In this document: one piece after another, positions 9,835-18,910 of the stretch
Position numbering within the stretch: position 1 is the first letter of the stretch
Layout: each line of letters starts with the position of its first letter
NCBI GenBank assembly: GCA_963575745.1
Contig: CAUYUJ010020751.1
Location: 42,501-77,104, forward strand
From: Prorocentrum cordatum
Taxonomy: Eukaryota; Sar; Dinophyceae; Prorocentrales; Prorocentraceae
Direction: 5' to 3'
Length of the DNA: 34,604 bases
Notes under the pieces: generated by a model
Database searches by the model: none
What the model was told of the DNA's origin: nothing
What the model saw: only the letters and a program-made list of their open reading frames with translations
Made by a program: the position numbers and the translations under genes

Positions 9835-9875
9835 TGAGGTCGGGCATGTCCTCCTAGAGGCGGATGTTGTAGTAA
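9835..9875 (+). mobile_element. Family A element, left end only (A5)
   Basis: GAGGTCGGGCATGTCCTCC followed by TAGAGGCGGATGTTG matches the left TIR and sub-terminal block of the four complete family A elements (for example GGCATGTCC..CTACAGGCGGATTTT). The hexamer array starts directly after it. The matching right end (CCTGTAGAGG..GGCCCGACTT) is not found before or just after the N gap. Confidence 0.7.
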
Positions 9876-11004
9876 TACGAATGCGAATGATAATGATCAT
9901 AACAAGAATAAGGATAATACGAACGATGACAATGATAATAATGATCAAGATAATGAGAATGGTGATGATAGTGATACTGATGATGACAGTGGTCAGGATA
10001 ATGATACTGATAATGGTACTAATAATGGTAATGATACCGGCAACGATAGTGGTAATGATAATGGTACTGCTAATGGTAATGGTAATGATAATGATAATGA
10101 TAATGACAATGACAATGATAATGATAATGATAATGACAATGATAATGATAGTGATAATGATAATGATAATGATAATGATAATGATAATGATAATGTTAAT
10201 GATAATGATAATGAAAATGGTAATGATAATGGTAATGATAATGGTAATGATAATGGTAATGGCAATGGTAATAATAATGAGAATGATAATGATAATGATA
10301 CTGATAATGATAATGATAATGATAATGAAAATGATAATGATAATGGTAATGATAATGGTAATGACAATGGTAATGGCAATGGTAATGATAATGATAATGA
10401 TAATGTTAATGATAATGATAATGATAATGATAATGATAATGATAATGATAATGATAATGATGATAATGACAATGATAATGATAATGATAATGGTAATGGT
10501 AATGGTAATGGTAGCTGTAGTGATAATGATAATGGTAATGGTATTGGTAATGATAATGATAATGATAATGATAATGTTAATGATAATGATAACGAGAATG
10601 ATAATGATAATGTTAATGATAATGGCAATGACAATGATAATGGTAATGATAAAGATAACGATAATGATATTGATAATGAAAACGATAGTGATAATGATAA
10701 TGATAATGGTAATGAGAATAATAATGATAATGGTAATGATAATGATGATGATGATAATGAGAATGACAATACTAATGATAATGCTAATGCTAATGCGAAT
10801 GATAATGATAATGGTAATGATAATGATATTGGTAATGCTGATGATAATGATAACAATAATGATAATAATGGCACTCATAATGAAATATATAACAATAGTA
10901 ATAACGATCGTAATACCAAAAACATAATAATAATGGTAATACTAAGTCGAATAATAATAACAGTAATCATTGTACTAAATTTAATCGTAATGGTAATACT
11001 AAAA
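9876..11004. repeat. AATGAT/AATGGT hexamer array, 1.13 kb, truncated by gap
   Basis: Near-regular GATAAT and GGTAAT units with A/C/G/T substitutions mostly at two positions of the hexamer; the purest parts are 10080-10470. It abuts the left end of a family A element on one side and runs into the N gap on the other. Alternating Met-Ile (plus) and Leu-Ser or Ile (minus) open frames are artefacts of the hexamer. Confidence 0.92.
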
Positions 11005-11104
11005 NNNNNNNNNNNNNNNNNNNNNNNNNNNNNNNNNNNNNNNNNNNNNNNNNNNNNNNNNNNNNNNNNNNNNNNNNNNNNNNNNNNNNNNNNNNNNNNN
11101 NNNN
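11005..11104. other. Assembly gap of 100 N
   Basis: Exactly 100 Ns, the usual placeholder for a gap of unknown length. It separates the hexamer array from a GA-rich stretch (11105-11190), so the true junction and array length are unknown. Confidence 0.99.
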
Positions 11105-11529
11105 GAGGGGGAGGAGCAGGAGCAGGCGCAGTGGGAGCGAGAGGAGCGGGAGAACGAAGGGAAGGCGGAGGAGGGGAAAAAGAAGGGAGATGGTAGCGAT
11201 GAACGAATCGGATCCAGAACTGTGGCGCACGCAATCGTGCCACCGCGTTGTGGAGAACAGGCTTGATGCGAACAGCGGATCATGGAGCTACAGTTCCAGG
11301 CGTCAATGATCAGGAGCTGGCCAATCAGGAGCTGGCCAAGTTCGGGCAGACTGCTTCTATGTTGGCTGGTCGCACCAGCAAATCTTCGTCCATGACGCTG
11401 ATCCTTGCCACCCAAACTGACGCCGTGTACGACCCGATATACGATGCGACGTTGGCACCCCTCAGGATATCCACCGCCTGGGAACCGACGTCCTGGTGTA
11501 CTAGCGGGCGGTGGATAGATATGTGTTTG
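11105..11529 (+). other. Mixed stretch, possible decayed coding sequence
   Basis: After 85 bp of GA-rich sequence, the plus strand from 11198 reads MNESDPELWRTQSCHRVVEN.. for 36 codons to a stop, then continues in the same frame (..VRADCFYVGWSHQQIFVHDA..) to a second stop and on to RLGTDVLVY and a stop near 11500. Three in-frame stops argue for a pseudogene or chance. A 15-bp unit, CAGGAGCTGGCCAAT, is tandemly duplicated at about 11309-11338. No family is recognised. Confidence 0.25.
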
Positions 11530-12312
11530 TGTGTATATATCGGAGGTTTGGGGGGGAGTCCGACGTGAAACGGAGACCCCCCCTACCGGGAAATCGATTT
11601 CGGTTTTGGGTTCGTGTCGTGCGTGCGTGCGTGCGTGCGGGCGAGGCGAAGCTGCGTGGGCGGGGCGAGAGGAAATCCTCCTGTGGCTGGGCCGCGGTCG
11701 GACCAAATGTTTCTCCTCCGGCGGCCGGTGGCCCGCGGTGTCCCGCTGGTGTCCCGCTGGTGTCCCGAAATCCTCCTGTGGCTGGGCCGCGGACGGACCA
11801 AATGTTTCATTTCTCCTCCAGCGGTCGGTGGTCCGCGGTGTCCCGCCGGTGTCCCGCTGGTGTCCCGTGGTGTCCCGTGGTGTCCCAAAAAGCGAGATCG
11901 ATAGTGAGACCGACAGGTGTCCCGTGGTGTCCCGTGGTGTCCCGTGGTGTCCCGTTGAGTGAGATCGATAGTGAGATCGATAGTGAGATTGATGTGGTGT
12001 CCCGAGGTGTCCCGTGGTGTCCTATGGTGTCCCGTTGAGTGAGATCGATAGTGAGATCGATAATGAGACCGATAATGAGATCGAGGGCGTCCCGCGGTGC
12101 TCCGTGGTGTCCCGTGGTGGCCCGTGGTGGCCCGCGGTGTCCCGTTGAGTGAGATCGATAGTGAGATCGATAGTGAGATCGACAAGTGCCCCGTGGTGTC
12201 CCGTGGTGTCCCGTTGAGTGAGATCGATAGTGAGATCGATTGAGTCAGATGTTGGTTCCCCCCTCTCCTCCCCCCACAACCTCCTTATCACCCCAAGGGT
12301 GGTCGTATAGGT
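11530..12312 (+). mobile_element. Satellite-bearing TIR element D, copy 1
   Basis: The left end reads TATCGGAGGTTTGGGGGGGAG, then ACCGGGAAATCG, TTTCGGTTTTGGGTTCG and GGCGAAGCTGCGTGGG. The right end reads CACAACCTCCTTATCACCCC then AAGGGTGGTCGTATAGGT. The two ends are imperfect inverted repeats of each other (GGGT-ATCGGAGGTTGGGGG against GGGTGATAAGGAGGTTGTGGGG, using the better preserved end of copy 2). Both ends recur, inverted, around 29544-31278. The interior is a roughly 96-bp tandem duplication (11671-11870) and alternating blocks of GTGTCCCGTG and GAGATCGATAGT units. There is no transposase, so it would be non-autonomous. Confidence 0.7.
11880..12245 (+). repeat. Higher-order satellite of GTGTCCCGTG and GAGATCGATAGT units
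   Basis: Blocks of the 10-bp unit alternate with blocks of the 12-bp unit. The composite landmark CCCGTTGAGTGAGATCGATA occurs at 11951, 12031, 12141 and 12210, so the higher-order period varies (80, 110 and 69 bp). The inverted copy of the element uses the same two unit types (11-bp and 12-bp). Confidence 0.88.
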
Positions 12313-12450
12313 GTATGTATACACACATGTGTATGTATACGTTTCGGCCCCCGGGAGTCCGGATACATCCATATCCACCGCATGTGGAGGTCCGCGAAGA
12401 TCGATCCCACAGGCGGTGGTTATGAACCATTCCCCGCCTCAGAAGACTGC
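12313..12450. other. Spacer with TG/CA near-palindrome
   Basis: GTATACACACATGTGTATGT and flanking bases (about 12309-12340) are close to self-complementary. The remainder is unassigned. Confidence 0.5.
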
Positions 12451-12640
12451 TCCGGGGAGCATGACTGAGGCTGAGGCTGAGACTGAGGCTGCGCCTGTGT
12501 CGTCCCAGGGGGGACGGCCCTACGCGGAGTCGGAGAGATTTGAGCCGGAGTCGGAAAATTGGGAGCCGGAGTCGGAAAGTCGGGAGCTGGAGTCGGAGAG
12601 ACAGGAGCCGGAGTCGGAAAGTTGGGAGCCGGAGTCGGGG
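12450..12640 (+). repeat. 21-bp minisatellite encoding EPESESW-type repeats
   Basis: Five to six units of GAGCCGGAGTCGGAAA..TGG with an exact 21-bp (7-codon) period run from about 12520 to 12640, giving EPESENW, EPESESR, ELESERQ and EPESESW. GCTGAGGCTGAGACTGAG precedes it. CGGGGAGCATGACT flanks the region on both sides (about 12454 and 12636), suggesting a duplication boundary. The frame is retained, but no start, domain or family supports a gene. Confidence 0.75.
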
Positions 12641-12648
12641 AGCATGAC

Positions 12649-12769
12649 TAGGGGAACGAACCATAGCATAAACACAAAAGGTTCTGAAGGCCGCGCGGAT
12701 CTCTCGGATAGGCGCTGGACCCCCCGCGCGGACCGCCGAGTTGTTTCCTGTCCTTGCTCGTTCCTCTTA
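12649..12769 (+). mobile_element. Family B element, copy 1 (hAT-like MITE, decayed)
   Basis: Starts TAGGGGAACGAACCATAGC, continues GGCCGCGCGGATCTCTCGG and GCGCTGGACCCCCCGCGCGG, and ends near GCTCGTTCCTCTTA, an imperfect inverted copy of the start. It aligns with 13545-13703 in direct orientation. No clear target duplication is left; a family A element starts immediately to its right. Too short to encode a transposase. Confidence 0.6.
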
Positions 12770-12771
12770 TG

Positions 12772-12934
12772 TTGGGTCGGGCATGTCCCCCCACAGGCGG
12801 ATTTTCGACGAAAAATACAACATAGTTATTACAGATACACCACCTCCAAAAAATGACCCAGCAAAATAGTCCCCAGGCCATTTTTTCAAGAACCACGCTT
12901 GAAGGTTCCTCCTGTAAAGGCCAGGCCCGACTTC
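12772..12934 (+). mobile_element. Family A element, copy 1 (MITE-like)
   Basis: The left end TTGGGTCGGGCATGTCCC..ACAGGCGGATTTT and the right end GTTCCTCCTGTAAAGGCCAGGCCCGACTT are inverted repeats. The core is AT-rich against GC-rich flanks. Flanking octamers CTCTTATG and CCCCAATG match at only 5 of 8 positions, so the target duplication is decayed or absent. Confidence 0.75.
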
Positions 12935-13083
12935 ACCCCAATGCCGCGTCCTCCCGCCGAGTCGATCTCCGATCCCGCTCCCCCCTCCGCGCTGCCTCCC
13001 CTCCCCGCGCGCGCGGGGGTCCCCCTTGCCGAGGGGCCGCACGCACGCACCCCCCCGCACCCCCGCAGGCCGACGCGGTCGAC
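12935..13083 (-). other. GC-rich spacer
   Basis: Open on the minus strand in several frames because of high GC content. No motif is recognised. Confidence 0.4.
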
Positions 13084-13276
13084 GGTCCTCCTCCTCCTCC
13101 TCCTCCTCCTCCTCCTCCTCCTCCTCCTCCTCCTCCTCCTCCCCTCCTCCTCCTCCTCCTCCTCCTCCTCCTCCTCCTCCTCCCTCCTCCTCCTCCTCCT
13201 CCTCCCCCTCCCCCTCCCCCTCCCCTCCCCTCCCCTCCCCCTCCCCCTTCCTCCTCCTCCTCCTCCTCCTCCTCCC
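13084..13276. repeat. (CCT)n pyrimidine tract
   Basis: Long runs of CTC/CCT interrupted by CCCCTCCCC words at 13203-13245. Homopyrimidine on the plus strand. Confidence 0.93.
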
Positions 13277-13350
13277 CGCCGCCGCGCCGCTGAGGCGAGC
13301 CGCTGAGGTGCGCGCGAAGGCGTGCGGCATGCCGTAGTCCATGCCCATCT
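13277..13350 (-). CDS. Possible short exon, GC3-rich, unknown product
   Basis: The minus strand reads MGMDYGMPHAFARTSAARLS and then an Ala/Gly run before entering the purine tract. Nearly every codon ends in G or C, and the peptide is non-repetitive. CGCTCAG just upstream (about 13350) could serve as a 3' splice site. It is too short to assign and could be chance in GC-rich DNA. Confidence 0.22.
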
Positions 13351-13517
13351 GAGCGCGAGGGATCGGGCGGTGGACAGACCTCCCTTTCGTAGACCTCCCC
13401 TCAGCGAAAAAAGCGGCCTGGGGCCGAAGCCGCAGGACCCGGGCCCGCGAGACATGGCGGCCGCGACGCTCCTTCGCGAGCCGGATCACGGCCAATTCCT
13501 TGGTCGACGTGTCAGGG

Positions 13518-13538
13518 TAGGAGGTCTATCGACCTCCA
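13518..13538. repeat. Small perfect hairpin
   Basis: GGAGGTC-TATC-GACCTCC at about 13520-13537 forms an uninterrupted stem of 7 bp with a 4-base loop, just before the family B element. Confidence 0.6.
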
Positions 13539-13544
13539 AGAGGA

Positions 13545-13703
13545 TAGGGGAACGAATAATGGCATAAAGACATAAACTCGGAGGTCCGCGCGGACTTCTC
13601 GGGTCCGCGCTGGACCCCCGTGCGCCAGGGACGGCGCTGGAGGCGCCGCCAGGGGGCCCCAGCGCCGATCCGAGAAATCCGCGCGGACCTCTTCGTTCCC
13701 CTA
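13545..13703 (+). mobile_element. Family B element, copy 2 (hAT-like MITE with 8-bp TSD)
   Basis: It starts TAGGGGAACGAA and ends TTCGTTCCCCTA, perfect 12-bp inverted termini. Inside them, GAGGTCCGCGCGGACTTCTC is mirrored by GAAATCCGCGCGGACCTC. Flanks are CAAGAGGA (13537-13544) and GAAGAGGA (13704-13711), an 8-bp target-site duplication with one mismatch. A 5'-TAGGG terminus plus 8-bp duplication fits the hAT superfamily pattern. No transposase is encoded. Confidence 0.75.
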
Positions 13704-13711
13704 GAAGAGGA

Positions 13712-14290
13712 CGGGCGCAGCTGAGCGGCTACCTCCCTGGACCTCCTCAAGAGAGGTATCGACCCCAGCGCCAGACGTGACTTTGGTCGCAGCATCCCCA
13801 TCAAGCGATGATGTGGGTTGCTCCGACCTCGACCCCCCCCCCTTTTTCCTCTGCTGCTGGTCTCACGCCGTGGGATCTGTTGGCATAAAGGCTGAAAGGC
13901 TGAAAGGGGTGGAACAGCTTCGAGGCTCAAGGCTCGCGGGCGTGTTCTCGTCGGTCGCAGACGGCTCTCCCGCCTCGTCGGGAGGCCCTCCCGCAGCTGC
14001 GCCTCGTCGAGGGCACTCCAAGGGGGTACCCGGACGGTCCCAAACGGCCCCCGGAGAGCCGAGTCATCACCCGAGAACCACGGGGCAACGATAGGGGGGG
14101 GGGCTAGCTCGGGGGAGCACGCATCGACCTGGAGTCGGCGATGCATCGCCGATGCACGCCTGTCGGAAGAAGTGGGTAGAAACATGGAGCAGGAAGGCGT
14201 TGGAAGCAGATTGGGCCTCCGCCCGCCCCCTGAAGAGGAGGGAGGAAGGAAACCTGTCGATCCTTGAAGTATGTAGGAAGGCGCCTGGAG
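13712..14290. other. GC-rich unassigned region
   Basis: A 219-codon minus-strand open frame crosses it and the family B element, but its peptide is Arg/Pro/Ser-rich without motifs and it runs through the element's inverted repeats, so I do not call it a gene. GGCGATGCATCGCCGATGC (about 14137-14156) is one instance of a motif repeated elsewhere. Confidence 0.45.
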
Positions 14291-14459
14291 TACACCTCAG
14301 GCGATGCTTAAGAAAACCTAAGTTTTCGGCCAGAGTCTCGATTTTTCTTAACGTTTCAATGTGAATCCTAAGATTTCAGTGGAAATGTTGGGTTTGTATC
14401 CAAGTTCTGAGACTATGAATTTCTTAACCCATGATTTCTTAAGCATTTCGCAGGGTGTA
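14291..14459 (+). mobile_element. AT-rich TIR element (single copy in window)
   Basis: TACACCTCAGGCGATGCTTAAGAAA at the left is matched, inverted, by TTTCTTAAGCATTTCGCAGGGTGTA at the right, about 25 bp with a few mismatches and a 2-base shift. The core is AT-rich and contains repeated TTTCTTAA words. No target duplication is clear and no coding capacity is present. Confidence 0.6.
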
Positions 14460-14630
14460 GATTGGGATCTGGGAGTCCACCAAACAGTCCTACTTTCAAC
14501 GGCTGGCGTGTACCCGTAGGTCGGCGATAGGGCCCCCGGGAGCGACTCCGCAGGGTCCAGGGCGGGGTGTGCCATCGGGCCGCCCTCGGCGATCAACGGG
14601 CGATTGGGGTCGATGCATCCGCCCCTGAGC

Positions 14631-14771
14631 TCAAGTCGAGCATGTCCTCCTACAGGCGGATTTTGGAGGATTTTTGTTTGGAGAGGAAAAAACAAAAAAA
14701 CAAAAAAAAAAAAAAAGGCTACTTTTTGAGTTTGAATATTTCTCCTGTAGAGAGAGACAGGCCCGTCTTGC
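14631..14771 (+). mobile_element. Family A element, copy 2 (MITE-like)
   Basis: Starts TCAAGTCGAGCATGTCCTCC with TACAGGCGGATTTTGG and ends ATTTCTCCTGTAGAG..CAGGCCCGTCTTGC. Flanks CCCTGAGC (14623-14630) and ACCTGAGC (14772-14779) are an 8-bp target duplication with one mismatch. The core contains an A run (14691-14716) and is markedly AT-rich. Confidence 0.78.
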
Positions 14772-15357
14772 ACCTGAGCCCATCCCCCCACTCGTTGCCT
14801 CTGAGCAGCAGGGGCAGGAGGACCGCTCTGGATCATGAAGGCCTCCCAGCTGGGGCCACAGCGAAGGGGGTCGGAGCATCGCCAATGCATCGCCGATGCG
14901 TTGCCGACGCACCAGCGGCGGCGGGACGGAGAGGATCGGACTGCGGATCGCGCCGCATCGCCGATGTATCAGCGATGTGGTGCGAGCCTCCGACCCTGGC
15001 TGCACTGGCCCCAATTGGGCGACGAGAAGAAGCGGGTCTTACGCGAGATGACATAGCGACCGTACGCGGTGGCCAACGCAGGCCGCCAGCGCGGCACGCT
15101 GCACTGGGAACGAGGGCGCCTGCGCACGAGCTTACGCGGGTAACTTGCGCGCGTGTCGGTGACGACGACCCCGTTTCTCTGCGTGGCTCACTTGGGAGGC
15201 CCAGGGAGAGCAGGTACCAAGATCAGGGAGAGCAGGGCCGCGCGCGGGCAGGGAGGGGGGGAGAGGGAGGGCTGGAAGGGCAGCCAACTGGGAGAAAGCC
15301 GAGGGGCAGGAGGAGGAGCGACGAGGGACGAGGGGGAGTGAGGAGCGACGAGAGAGA
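14772..15357. other. GC-rich region with repeated GCATCGCCGATG motif
   Basis: CATCGCCAATGCATCGCCGA (14878-14897), ATGCGTTGCCGACGC and CATCGCCGATGTATCAGCGA (14968-14987) are variants of one short motif, also seen near 14140 and 27367-27402. No gene is recognised in the remaining sequence. Confidence 0.5.
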
Positions 15358-15424
15358 GGGACGAGGAGGAGGAGGAGGAGGAGTAGGAGGAGGAGGAGGA
15401 GGAGGAGGAGGAGGAGGAGGAGGG
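15358..15424. repeat. (GGA)n microsatellite
   Basis: About 66 bp of GGA triplets, purine on the plus strand, inside GC-rich sequence. Confidence 0.9.
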
Positions 15425-15570
15425 CCCTCCGGGACAGCACCGGCCCCGCCGGCCGACCCGCCCCCCAGGGGTGCGGGGCAGGACGGCCGCCTCCCCGTCG
15501 CGGTGCCGCGGCGCGGCCGCCCCCACCCCGCGGGGCACGCGCTGGAAGACGCCAAGCGTGGACCTCTGTA

Positions 15571-15740
15571 GGGCGACGCAATCTATACATATCCACTGCT
15601 CCCTGGCCAGGCCCATCCTGAACGCAGCAGCTGTGTATACGCCACGCCCTCCTGGTTTGGCCAGGAGGGCGTATACACAGCTCCTGGGTTCAGGATGGGC
15701 ATGGTCAGGGAGCAGTGGATATGTATAGATTTCGTCGCCC
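15571..15740 (+). mobile_element. Foldback element: 170-bp near-perfect hairpin
   Basis: The arm starting GGGCGACGCAATCTATACAT (15571) is mirrored by the arm ending ATGTATAGATTTCGTCGCCC (15740). The apex is CGCCCTCCTGG-TTTGG-CCAGGAGGGCG (15645-15671). The arms of about 80 nt differ at only about five positions plus a 5-base insertion in the left arm. It is either a foldback/MITE transposon or the locus of a long hairpin RNA. I find no target duplication at the tips and no second copy in the window. Confidence 0.85.
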
Positions 15741-16560
15741 GAGCATGGGAGCCTCGGGCAGTCGCGCGAGCGCCCAGTGAGCGAGACTCAGTGCCCCCCC
15801 CGCGGAGCCCTTCGAGATCCCACGGGCGGCCCCCCACTGCAACCCGCCAGACTCCCACGTGCGCACCCCCGTAAATCCCACCAGATCCCATGAAGCCATG
15901 ACTTGAAGGACTCGATGGGTCGAACAGAAGCTCTCATACTTGGCCACGCACACCTCTGACGACGCCAACTGTGCACGGGATCGGTTCGATGCACGCCGTC
16001 GCGCGTGCTGCAGCGTGTACCAAGCTGGTCTGGTGCACCCTGGGGTGGGAATGGCGGCCGTCTTCTCCGCGGCGTCGCAACGGCCACCTCCACCTCGAGG
16101 GGGTACGCTGGGAGAGCTGGTTACCTCCCAAACCCCCTCGGGACATCAATAAATCACGGGGTCCCTCTGGGGCCTCTGGGGGCCCTTACCGGGCCTCGCG
16201 ACCGTCAAAAATCGACTCGGGATTAAAAGCCAGTCCTGGGGAATGGGTCGAGACCTCAGGGTGTCGATGTTCTGAAAATGAGCACGGCGCGACCCCAACA
16301 GGAGAAAAACCTATTGCGTAGGACGGAAGGGGGAGTGCTGGGGCACAGGGGGGCGGTCCCCTTGTGGACAGTGGGGACTCAGAACCCTCCCCCCGCCTCC
16401 CCCCTGCGAACAAGGGGACCACCACCACCCCCCTCCTCTTGGAACCCCACCCCCCCGGAAGCACCCTCCTCGCTCGTATCTGCTGTTGCAGGGTGCTGCG
16501 CACTTTCCCACACGCCTCCGAGAGGCCTCCGATCAGGCCCCGAGGCTGCTCCGAGTGACA
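15741..16560. other. GC-rich region without a supported gene
   Basis: The minus strand shows peptide-like stretches such as SSEVCVAKYESFCSTHRVLQ (about 15900-15960), but flanking stops and frame changes leave nothing longer than about 90 codons with mixed composition. 16370-16460 is C-rich. No function is assigned. Confidence 0.35.
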
Positions 16561-16655
16561 ACGGAGCGTTCCAAGAAGAGGTCCCCCAAGAGGCCCCCCA
16601 GCAGAGCCAAGTAGGGTCCCAAGAGAGCCCCAAGAAGGGCTCCAAAGCGTCTGCG
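16561..16655. repeat. Short CCCAAGAGG-type repeat patch
   Basis: CCCCCAAGAGGCCCCCCAGC and CCCAAGAGAGCCCCAAGAAG resemble the longer degenerate minisatellite at 5846-6400. Confidence 0.5.
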
Positions 16656-17209
16656 TCGTCGTCGTCCCCATTCAGGATCGGCGGCACTGGCCGCAAGGCC
16701 TTCCCAACACCTTCTGGGAAAATGCTGGCCCGTGCAAAGGATCTCCAAAGTACGCCGCGCCCAGGAAAACACAGGGAAGGACGAATGTTCGAGACACACA
16801 CGCCCCCCGATCAAGGAAGATCCCGGGAATCGAGCTCACCTGTTCCTGACCCAGAGAGGGCTGACCACCACAAGCAGGCGAAGGACTCCCACCTCATGAG
16901 CACAGTGAGTTGGAGCGTTGCCTTGCCCTGCTCGGCTCTCTCCCTCTCTCTCTCTCGCGGATGAGCCGGGGCCCGGGGAGGGGTGTATCCCCAACTGGGG
17001 TGGTAATTTGGTGGGGGTCTCGAAGGGGATGGGGATGGGGAGGGGCATGGGGATTGGCTCAACGATACCGATCGACGTGGACCTCGCGCTGTTGCCGGCA
17101 CCGCTCCAGCAGCTCCACTCTCGCGACACCTCCCCGAGCTCTGCCGGGCGGGGAGCGCAGGCGGGCGTGGCGACGAGGACCCAGCCACCACAGCTGCCTG
17201 CTTCTACCT
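16656..17209. other. Unassigned stretch with CT and G-rich patches
   Basis: (CT)n at about 16940-16957 is followed by repeated GGGGATG/GGGG words (17025-17055), a pattern capable of G-quadruplex folding. No coding region is supported. Confidence 0.45.
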
Positions 17210-17368
17210 TTAGGCCGGGCATGTCCCCTACAGGCGGATTTTGGACGAGAAATGAAAAATAGTGAAAGATACACAAACAAATTACCAAAAATAGTCGGAA
17301 CATCGTCTCCAGACTATTGTTTGACAAATTTTTGAGCATTCGTCCTGTAGATGGACATGCCCGACTTG
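17210..17368 (+). mobile_element. Family A element, copy 3 (MITE-like)
   Basis: Starts TTAGGCCGGGCATGTCCCC with TACAGGCGGATTTTGG and ends CGTCCTGTAGATGGACATGCCCGACTTG. Flanks TTCTACCT (17202-17209) and TTCTCCCT (17369-17376) form an 8-bp target duplication with one mismatch. The AT-rich core has AAAAATAGTC and its near complement GACTATTG, extending the inverted symmetry inward. Confidence 0.8.
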
Positions 17369-18200
17369 TTCTCCCTCGGCTGCGCCACGCGGTCGGCGAT
17401 TCCCTGGGGCAAACTCCCCTGCTGCTCGTGGCTCGGTGGGGCGGGAGCACCAGGCCCGCCGTGCCCGCGTCTCGCCGTCTGCGAACGACGGGGCTGCGCC
17501 CGTCAGATGCACATTCCAAGCGTCGCGGTCATCCGCTGTGTGATCTCGCCCCTCGCAGTGGCGAGCCCCTCCTGTAGCATACAGGGCCTCGCGCCGCGAG
17601 CCCCTCAAGCGGTCTTTGAGCCGAGCACGCTCGGGCTGTAGCGATGCCACTCTTTTGCCTCGAGGTTTGACGAGCATCAGGAGTGCTTGAGCGTAACAGA
17701 GTGCATTCAGGACAAAAACCCTGATTGTCAGCTCTCCCAGCGGCAATCTGATCGGCGGTATCCACCATCATGAGGTCACCCATATGGTGTCTCTACTTCG
17801 TCATGCCGAATGTATTGGCGGCGGGCTCGATCAGTGCTTTGGGGCATCTCCTGGGCCGCTGGGAACGGTTATCAAGGTCATGGCCTCGACCTCCTTCATG
17901 ATGTCGCGCTTGTCTTTTCACCGTGGGCACTATTGTTTGATTTGGGCGGGTTTCGCGCCAGGTGGCGTCCGCTGCGGCGCCGATGCCTGAAGAGGTCGGC
18001 GAAGACTATTTTACAGAGGACCTGGTGGACAACCTGCCTCGACTCGCATCACCTGCGCTCCATTTGACTCCACATGGCCCACCGTGTATCTGGCGATTGC
18101 TATTCTTCGTCTACCTCTCACCTGAGGCACCAACACGCAACGCAGGCGGCGTCGTTCCCAAATGTACTTCTCTTGGTGCACCCTTGGGCGCCGTTCTGCA
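17369..18200 (-). other. Possible decayed minus-strand coding sequence, unknown
   Basis: Minus-strand frames over 17282-17783 give non-repetitive peptide (GELTIRVFVLNALCYAQALL, then KPRGKRVASLQPERARLKDR), a hydrophobic segment followed by a basic one. The frame enters the family A element at 17368, so its end there is not native. Further upstream (17780-18100) the frame is broken by stops. It could be an exon or a pseudogene; no family match. Confidence 0.25.
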
Positions 18201-18425
18201 GGATCAGTCAGACTCAAATCGGAAGGTCGGATCGAATTGGAAAGAGCATCGGATCGGGCAACAACGGCTCGGAATCTGCATCAGATCGAATCGGCTGCGC
18301 CCGGATACACAACTGCGCTGTGCCGTCATCGGGCAGCATCGGATCGCCCAGAGATCGAAACCGAATCGGATCGAGCTGGGTCGGCTCGTCGTCGATTCGG
18401 ACCGATCGAACCAAAACGGGGCCCT
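18200..18425. repeat. Degenerate ATCGGA-rich repeat
   Basis: GGATCGAAT, AATCGGATCG, GCATCGGATCG and CATCGGGC recur in a loose tandem with no fixed period. Texture resembles the CCGAA satellite at 1255-2042. Confidence 0.5.
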
Positions 18426-18484
18426 GCACGCCGCACAGGGAGGGGGGTATGCAACCTCCTTCTCATCCTCGACTCCTCCAAAGC

Positions 18485-18790
18485 ACGAGAAGGAGGAGAA
18501 AGAGGAGGAGGAGGATGACGAGGAGGAAGACGCGGAGGCGGAGAAGGAGGCGGAGGACGAAGAGAAGGAGGTGGACCGAGGAGGAGGAGGAGGAGGAGGA
18601 GGAGGAGGAGGAGGAGGAGGAGGTGGATGGGGACGAGGAGGAGGAGGATATGCAGGCCTGACGGTCTCCGCAACGAGGAGGAGGAGGAGGAGAGGAGGAG
18701 GAGGAGGATAGGAGGAGGATGGAGGAGGAGGAGGGAGGAGGAGGAGGAGGAGGAGAGGAGGAGGAGGAGGAGGAGGATGGGGAGGAGGGG
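18485..18790. repeat. (GGA)n purine tract, left arm of a GGA/CCT inverted pair
   Basis: Plus-strand purine with two interruptions (18570-18580 and 18640-18690, CCTGACGGTCTCCGCAACG). It faces the (CCT)n tract at 18911-19262 across a 120-bp island. Confidence 0.9.
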
Positions 18791-18910
18791 GAGGAGATAG
18801 CGCCCACGGCCCGCGGGCGCCGCGCCTCCGCCATCGGGGTCGCACCGCCCTGCGCCCACACATCCATCATGCCCATGTCCGGCGTGCTGGGCCGTGCGGC
18901 AGTGGGGGCG
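18791..18910 (-). other. GC-rich island between inverted triplet tracts
   Basis: The minus strand reads DMGMMDVWAQGGATPMAEAR and then RRPRAVGAI with nearly all codons ending in G or C. It may be a small exon, but length and context do not allow a call. Plus-strand CCCACGGCCCGCGGGCGCCG is strongly self-complementary. Confidence 0.25.

Noticed and set aside
7140-9840. Glu/Arg/Gly and Pro/Ser/Leu open frames up to 860 codons
   Set aside because: These are translations of (GGA)n/(TCC)n tracts. Only the small 8293-8574 end has non-repetitive content and is listed separately.
9881-10927. Met-Ile repeat protein of 348 codons
   Set aside because: A six-base repeat gives a two-residue repeat by necessity; the frame ends at array irregularities.
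11890-12240. Restriction-like GATC clusters as a regulatory site array
   Set aside because: The GATC density is a direct product of the 12-bp satellite unit, so no separate function is implied.
13526-14185. 219-codon minus-strand ORF
   Set aside because: It reads straight through the inverted repeats of a family B element and has no motif; high GC content explains its length.
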